From Streptomyces sp. GQFP (GTDB taxonomy: Bacteria; Actinomycetota; Actinomycetes; Streptomycetales; Streptomycetaceae), in assembly GCF_021545335.1 (NCBI RefSeq), contig NZ_CP089312.1, forward strand, positions 7,006,001 through 7,070,000: a stretch of DNA of 64,000 nt, in the 5' to 3' direction. Under the pieces are notes generated by a model. That model did no database searches and was not told the DNA's origin. It was given only the letters and a program-made list of their open reading frames with translations. Shown here piece by piece: positions 60,583 to 64,000 of this stretch. The position numbers and the translations under genes were made by a program. Position 1 is the first letter of the stretch, and every line of letters starts with the position of its first letter.

Positions 60583-61049
60583 TGGGCGGGCGTCCGTTCG
60601 GGCCGTGGCACAGAGGCCGGCCCGCAGCGGTGACACAGCACGTGCCGGCGACGGCACGGAGCTACCTCGTTTCGGTGCTGGTCGGGCCGGAGGCGGTGAG
60701 GCAGGCCCGTGAAGAGGTGGCCGAACGCTTCGGAGAGGTAGGCGTCGCGCCGGGCTCCGCGTTCGCCGACACCGTGCTGCTGGTGGTCAGCGAGCTGGTC
60801 GTGAACGTGCTGCGGCATGCGCCGCAGTCCCCGGTCGCGAACGTGGGCATCACGGTCGGGGAGGGACAGCTGGTCGTCAGCGTCGCCGACGCCGAGTCAC
60901 GCCTGCCGGACCTCGAACCGGGCGCGATGGGGGCGGGGCTGCTGCTGGTGGCCGAGCTGGCCGCCGAGTACGACGGCGACGTCCGTGCGGAGCCGGCTGT
61001 CGACCATGGTGGCAAGGTGGTCCTCGTCCGCTTCCGCGTGCCGTCGTAG
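60579..61049 (+). CDS. RsbW/SpoIIAB-like ATP-binding protein (156 aa)
   Basis: HATPase_c domain of the anti-sigma kinase type: ADTVLLVVSELVVNVLRHAP (N-box), VSVADAESRLPDLEPGAMG and GAGLLLVAELAAEYDGDV. GTG 60579 overlaps the ArsR stop; ATG 60582 is an alternative. A phosphorylation target could be the STAS proteins at 57828 or 63633; this is inference from proximity only. Confidence 0.88.
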   Translation: MMGGRPFGPWHRGRPAAVTQHVPATARSYLVSVLVGPEAVRQAREEVAERFGEVGVAPGSAFADTVLLVVSELVVNVLRHAPQSPVANVGITVGEGQLVVSVADAESRLPDLEPGAMGAGLLLVAELAAEYDGDVRAEPAVDHGGKVVLVRFRVPS

Positions 61050-61102
61050 CAATCATGCCTTCGTAGGAGCGACGTGGCGATCACAGGAAGAGGGGAGACA
61101 CG

Positions 61103-61288
61103 ATGACGGATCAGGTAGCCGACGGGCCTGAGGGTGAGCGGCGCGAACGGAAGGCCAAGGACAGGGACAGGGAGGCGTGGATCGAGCGTGGTGTCGCGAT
61201 CAGGGCGGGCTTCTACATCTTCGGCACCCATCTGTTCGCCGGGTTTGTGTGGCTGCTCTTCTATCTGGGCGAGCACGCGAACAAGTGA
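61103..61288 (+). CDS. DUF6126-like small membrane protein (61 aa)
   Basis: Charged N-terminal half (GERRERKAKDRDREAWIERG) and one C-terminal helix (FYIFGTHLFAGFVWLLFYLG) ending EHANK, the form of DUF6126 proteins of Streptomyces. ATG 61103 follows AAGAGGGGAG. Function unknown. A box pair starts 13 bp after the stop. Confidence 0.75.
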   Translation: MTDQVADGPEGERRERKAKDRDREAWIERGVAIRAGFYIFGTHLFAGFVWLLFYLGEHANK

Positions 61289-61301
61289 CGGGGAAGCAGA
61301 A

Positions 61302-61337
61302 GGGCCGAGTTGCCCATGGACAAGGGCCGAGTGGCCC
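61302..61337. promoter_or_regulatory. Tandem DosR/OsdR-like boxes
   Basis: GGGCCGAGTTGCCC (61302-61315) and GGGCCGAGTGGCCC (61324-61337) share the centre GAGT and start exactly 22 bp apart. They end 177 bp before the start at 61515. Confidence 0.65.
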
Positions 61338-61450
61338 TATGGGATCACCCAGGCATCAGTGAAGCTGTGGATCGAAGGAGCTGGCGGCGGCCTTTCTGCT
61401 CCAGCACGGCCGCCCCTGCCCCGTCCCGGCGGACCGGCCTGGACATGACG

Positions 61451-61465
61451 TGAGGACTTCTTCAA
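61451..61465. promoter_or_regulatory. Degenerate ArsR-type operator
   Basis: TGAGGACTTCTTCAA keeps one full arm (TCTTCAA) of the TTGAAGA..TCTTCAA palindrome; the other arm has changed. It lies 50 bp before the start at 61515, the likely core promoter. Confidence 0.4.
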
Positions 61466-61514
61466 CGGGCTGGTTGCCGCGACCGGCACGGACAGGGAGA
61501 AGGGACTGCCGAGG

Positions 61515-62011
61515 GTGATCGCTGTTGCGGGGCATGAGGATCTCGCGCCCTGGACCCTGGTGCTGCTGGAGGAGGGGCTGCGAGCGCGGCTGGCCCGGTG
61601 CGCCGAGGCGGGCCGGACGGGCCTGGTCCGGGTGGGGCAGGGGGTGCCGGTGGCGTTCGGGCGGGCCGCGAAGCAGGCCGGGCTGGCGCTGGTAGCCGAT
61701 GGTGCCCACGCTGAACCGGGTGCCCGCGCTGCTGCGGGAACGGGAACGGAAGCGGCTGGCGGCAGGGGAGTTGCTGCTGTCGCGGCAGGTGCGGCTGCTG
61801 GAGTTAGACCCGGCCAACCGGGACGCCTGCGTGCGCGCCGACGAACTACTGCTGCGCGCGGGTGCTCGCGATCTGGGACGGCACCGCATCCAACGGCCGT
61901 GGCACCACGGCCCACTTGGTGGCCTACGGGCGCAGCCACGGCATCGACGTCGAGGTGCTGTGGCCCGTCGGCGCCGAGCGTGTTCCGGGTTTCGGAGAGG
62001 AGTCGTCATGA
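61515..62011 (+). pseudogene. Conserved hypothetical gene with two frameshifts
   Basis: Frame 1 reads VIAVAGHEDLAPWTLVLLEE to VAFGRAAKQAGLALV; near 61700 the match moves to a frame with MVPTLNRVPALLRERERKRL and LLLSRQVRLLELDPANRDAC; near 61860 it moves again to ARVLAIWDGTASNGRGTTAH, LVAYGRSHGIDVEVLWPVGA, stopping at 62009-62011. Pieced together it is a normal protein of about 165 aa of a kind common in Streptomyces, with a nucleotide-processing-like VIAVAGHEDL start. The stop overlaps the next ATG, so the pair was co-translated. Two indels in one short gene point to decay or base-calling error. Confidence 0.6.
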
Positions 62012-62442
62012 CAGCGGGTCTGTCGCCGCGGGTTCGCATGGTCGAGTTGGGCCGGGACGAGGCGCTGAAACTGCTGGCCGAGGCTCCGCTGGGCCGAGTG
62101 GTGTTCTCCCACCAGGCGCTGCCCGCGATCCGCCCGGTCAACCATCTCGTGGAGGACAGCGGAGACATCGTCATCCGTACGCACACCAGGGCCGCGTTGC
62201 TCGGCCGTGCGGCGCTGTCGGAGGTGGTGGCCTACGAGGCCGACGCCCTCGACCCGGCCACCCGGACCGGCTGGAGCGTGGTCGTCACCGGCACCGCATC
62301 CCAGGTCTCCGACCCCGCCGAGCTCGACCGCTACCAGGCCGTACTCGCACCCTGGGTGGATACGGAGATGGACCACGTGGTGCGGATCCGGGCCGACATC
62401 GTGACCGGATACCGGCTGGTGCGCGCCAACACAGGTTCCTGA
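62008..62442 (+). CDS. Pyridoxamine 5'-phosphate oxidase-like (split beta-barrel) protein, Rv0080-like (144 aa)
   Basis: LGRVVFSHQALPAIRPVNHL, IVIRTHTRAALLGRAALSEV, VVAYEADALDPATRTGWSVV and YQAVLAPWVDTEMDHVVRI: same domain as the protein at 38119 and the same order of motifs as M. tuberculosis Rv0080. ATG 62008 follows GGAGAGGAG. Rv0080 lies next to Rv0081 (ArsR) and the hydrogenase-like Rv0082-Rv0087; here the gene lies next to an Rv0081-like ArsR operon and a HycE-like remnant, so gene order is partly kept. Confidence 0.88.
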   Translation: MTAGLSPRVRMVELGRDEALKLLAEAPLGRVVFSHQALPAIRPVNHLVEDSGDIVIRTHTRAALLGRAALSEVVAYEADALDPATRTGWSVVVTGTASQVSDPAELDRYQAVLAPWVDTEMDHVVRIRADIVTGYRLVRANTGS

Positions 62443-62451
62443 CCGGCCAGG

Positions 62452-62850
62452 TCAGAGATCGTTTGCCGGCGTAGGAGAGATTGAAGTTCTTGGTGGTCAG
62501 CGGGAAGTCCGGAACGATCGTGTCGTTCAGGGCAACCGGAAGCGCGGGCCAATTGAAGAACGACGGGTCGACCGGCTTGACCCGCAAAAGGGTGCCGTCG
62601 GCCGCGAGTTCGACACGGGTGGCGATGGTTGCCGCGTCAGCCTTCGATGAGGCCGACGCCGCTGCGCGGGCTTTGCCCGGAGACGGCCGTGGGCCCGAGG
62701 ACCGCGCCGGTGGCGACGCAGTTGGTGAGATCCCGGATCAGGACGAGTGAGGCGTCGTTCGGCGCGGACCAAGAAACGGGCCAGAACGTCGCCGGTGGTG
62801 TGGACGGGGACCTGGGCGGGGTGCCCGCGCGGGGTGGACACGCGCACCGG
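62452..62850 (-). pseudogene. Remnant of HycE-like hydrogenase / 49-kDa large subunit C-terminus
   Basis: On the minus strand, in three frames: RVSTPRGHPAQVPVHTTGDV with LARFLVRAE; then SLVLIRDLTNCVATGAVLGP with VGLIEG; then TIATRVELAADGTLLRVKPV with FFNWPALPVALNDTIVPDFP and FNLSYAG. This is the C-terminal third of group 4-type [NiFe] hydrogenase large subunits and the related NuoD-like proteins. One extra A near 62470 hides the proper end: without it the chain ends SYAGNDL at a stop at 62452-62454. At least three frameshifts make it dead. M. tuberculosis Rv0087 (HycE) is the expected relative. Confidence 0.65.
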
Positions 62851-63045
62851 AGGGTTCCGACCCGCCGTGGATCAATCCGCCCAGCGTCACGAGGTCGAGG
62901 AGTGCCAGTGCCTCACGGGACGGCAACGCAATGAGCCGGAGCAGGGGCCGCCTCATCGGCGGTCTTCCGAGAGGTCTCGCCCTCAAGCCCTCCGCCTGCA
63001 CGCCCTGGCGGGACACGGACACGGACCCAGGCCGCGATCGGCTCG
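62851..63045. other. Intergenic, possible further hydrogenase debris
   Basis: Weak minus-strand coding character (REALALLDLVTLGGLIHGG) just upstream of the HycE-like remnant, not assignable. Confidence 0.3.
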
Positions 63046-63243
63046 TCAGCCTCGCAGCGCACCGGCCTGGTCCACCCCGCCCGTCAGGTCCACGCCCAGC
63101 TCACGCCCCATGCGCTCGACCTCCTCAAGATCCACAGTGTGCACGGCGACGAACCACGCGTCCCCGTGCCCTTCCGCCTCGACACGCGCCTGCTGCAGCT
63201 CCGCCGCCAGCCGACGCAACGCGGACTCGCGTCCTTCACTCAT
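63046..63243 (-). CDS. Small helical hypothetical protein (65 aa)
   Basis: MSEGRESALRRLAAELQQAR, VEAEGHGDAWFVAVHTVDLE, EVERMGRELGVDL: same two-helix pattern as the 68-aa protein at 60032. GTG/ATG: ATG at 63243. Function unknown. Confidence 0.6.
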   Translation of the reverse strand: MSEGRESALRRLAAELQQARVEAEGHGDAWFVAVHTVDLEEVERMGRELGVDLTGGVDQAGALRG

Positions 63244-63390
63244 TCATCGCCTCCCGCGCCTGCCGGCGCACCCGCCCCACGCGACGGCGAAGCCGCATGA
63301 AGCCGCGCTTCTCCACCGGTACTTCAGGGGTATGAGCGGCTGCCCCGCGCCGACCCGAAAGGGGCAGCCACTGGCTGCGTAGGTTATCAG

Positions 63391-63406
63391 TTGCTAAGAT
63401 TGGCAA
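63391..63406. promoter_or_regulatory. Imperfect palindrome in an AT-rich promoter region
   Basis: TTGCTAAGATTGGCAA has 6-bp arms with one mismatch (TTGCTA / TGGCAA), 24 bp before the start at 63431, in the most AT-rich stretch of the window. Type of regulator unknown. Confidence 0.45.
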
Positions 63407-63430
63407 TTGATGGATTACCTAGGAGGCGCG

Positions 63431-63636
63431 ATGCGCGTCACGCCGATTCGCGGCAAGAGTGCTCCCGTCCTGCTCTGCTCTGCTCGGCGTGCGGACTGCT
63501 GTGCCGGCCCTCCGCGCTGGACGGCCAAGGACGGTGTTCACGATGCGGGAGTTCCGGTCTCGTCCAGTCCCGCACCCGCCGCAAGCCGACGCGGACCGCT
63601 CCCGTGCGCTTCTGGCAGCGACTGAGGCGGTGGTGA
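63431..63636 (+). pseudogene. Small zinc-ribbon-like protein gene, frameshifted in a pentanucleotide repeat
   Basis: ATG 63431 has a perfect AGGAGG 4 nt upstream and opens MRVTPIRGKSAPVLLC. The expected continuation, SACGLLCRPSALDGQGRCSR, CGSSGLVQ, with four Cys in zinc-ribbon spacing, is in another frame. The change falls on (CTGCT)x3 at 63470-63484: with two copies instead of three the frames join into one protein of about 67 aa. The stop at 63634-63636 overlaps the next start (GTGA). Either a slipped, perhaps reversible, mutation or a sequencing artefact. Confidence 0.6.
63470..63484 (+). repeat. (CTGCT)x3 pentanucleotide repeat inside a reading frame
   Basis: Three perfect 5-bp units at the exact place where the two halves of the zinc-ribbon gene fall out of frame. 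Confidence 0.85.
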
Positions 63637-63959
63637 GCATGCGCTGGGACTCCACGGAGCATGACGGCGTGGGCGTGCTGCACCTCTTTGGCTACCTGGG
63701 CTGTCAGGACACGCACCGCTTCGAGGGGGCTGTGGAGTGGGTCCGCTCCCGCTCGAACGGCGCGCTCGTGCTCGACATGTCCGGCCTGCTCGGCTGGAGC
63801 GAGGAGGGTGAGACCGCCGTGCTGCGCGCCGCCCAGAGCCCGCTGGCCGTGTGCGGACTGCTCGACCGCCCCGCCCTGCTGCTGACCGGCGACACGACCG
63901 GGCGCATCCGGATCCACCCCGACCTTCACTCCGCCCTGGCCGCCCTGGCCACGGCCTGA
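63633..63959 (+). CDS. STAS-domain protein (108 aa)
   Basis: GVGVLHLFGYLGCQDTHRFE, LVLDMSGLLGWSEEGETAVL and RPALLLTGDTTGRIRIHPDL follow the STAS pattern, but the usual DSxGL phospho-Ser loop reads GWSEEG, so phosphorylation may differ or be lost. GTG 63633 overlaps the upstream stop by 4 nt, indicating coupled translation; ATG 63639 is an alternative. Confidence 0.8.
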   Translation: MSMRWDSTEHDGVGVLHLFGYLGCQDTHRFEGAVEWVRSRSNGALVLDMSGLLGWSEEGETAVLRAAQSPLAVCGLLDRPALLLTGDTTGRIRIHPDLHSALAALATA

Positions 63960-64000
63960 CGCTGCGGCCCTCCTGCCCATGGAGCCGACGATGCCCTCCC

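Overview
The window is about 64 kb of very GC-rich DNA (third codon positions almost all G or C) with actinomycete-type genes, and reads as a Streptomyces-like chromosome. No rRNA, tRNA, CRISPR array or complete insertion sequence was seen. The content is that of a dormancy / low-oxygen survival island like the DosR (DevR) regulon of Mycobacterium tuberculosis and the OsdR region of Streptomyces coelicolor: six tandem-domain universal stress proteins (USPs), CBS-BON proteins, an Acg-type nitroreductase homologue, a CtpF-like P2A ATPase, pyridoxamine-oxidase-like proteins, an Rv1733c-like membrane protein, a small ribosome-hibernation-type protein, and a DevR-type regulator with a twin-GAF DevS-type kinase.

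Layout. 1-9.7 kb: CBS-BON protein, hydrogenase-maturation remnant, USP, a frameshifted HAD phosphatase/mutase with a GH65 enzyme, three more USPs, nitroreductase homologue. 9.9-16.3 kb: USP plus a P1B ATPase ending in a hemerythrin domain, divergent from a P2A ATPase. 16.5-31.7 kb: sulfide/persulfide block (broken SQR, rhodaneses, two-component system, secreted DUF2202 protein, ArsR-permease-thioredoxin operon, DUF302, persulfide dioxygenase-rhodanese, TauE/SafE, CstR-type repressor, OsmC, intact SQR, TusE/DsrC, DsrE2). 32.3-37.0 kb: arginine deiminase operon (permease, arcA, arcB, arcC). 37.2-49.8 kb: USP, oxidase-like protein, oleate hydratase, adhE, CBS-BON, hibernation protein, ppdK, devR and gap, then the devS-type kinase to 51.8 kb. 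52-64 kb: decayed and accessory region with a chimeric transposase remnant, small hypothetical genes, STAS/anti-sigma-type genes, two Rv0081-like ArsR regulators, and a broken HycE-like hydrogenase subunit.

Two regulatory codes can be read. First, a palindrome of the form GGGCC-N4/5-GGCCC (or GGGAC...GTCCC), matching the arm spacing of the mycobacterial DosR box, sits in front of most of the stress, fermentation and ATP-yielding genes, often as two copies 21-22 bp apart. Second, TACCCC..GGGGTA palindromes (CsoR/CstR operator type) lie in every promoter of the sulfur block. The two codes meet in the OsmC/SQR divergent promoter, so sulfide oxidation may answer to both persulfide and oxygen/redox state. 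A third palindrome, TTGAAGA-N2-TCTTCAA, precedes both Rv0081-like ArsR genes.

Working together, the arginine deiminase pathway makes ATP without respiration, AdhE, PPDK and GAPDH handle fermentative carbon and redox flow, and SQR with rhodaneses and persulfide dioxygenase detoxifies sulfide or feeds electrons to quinone. Hydrogenase remnants at both ends suggest that a hydrogen or formate module was once part of the island and has been lost. Several genes carry single-base frameshifts; whether these are real decay or base-calling errors cannot be told from sequence alone.
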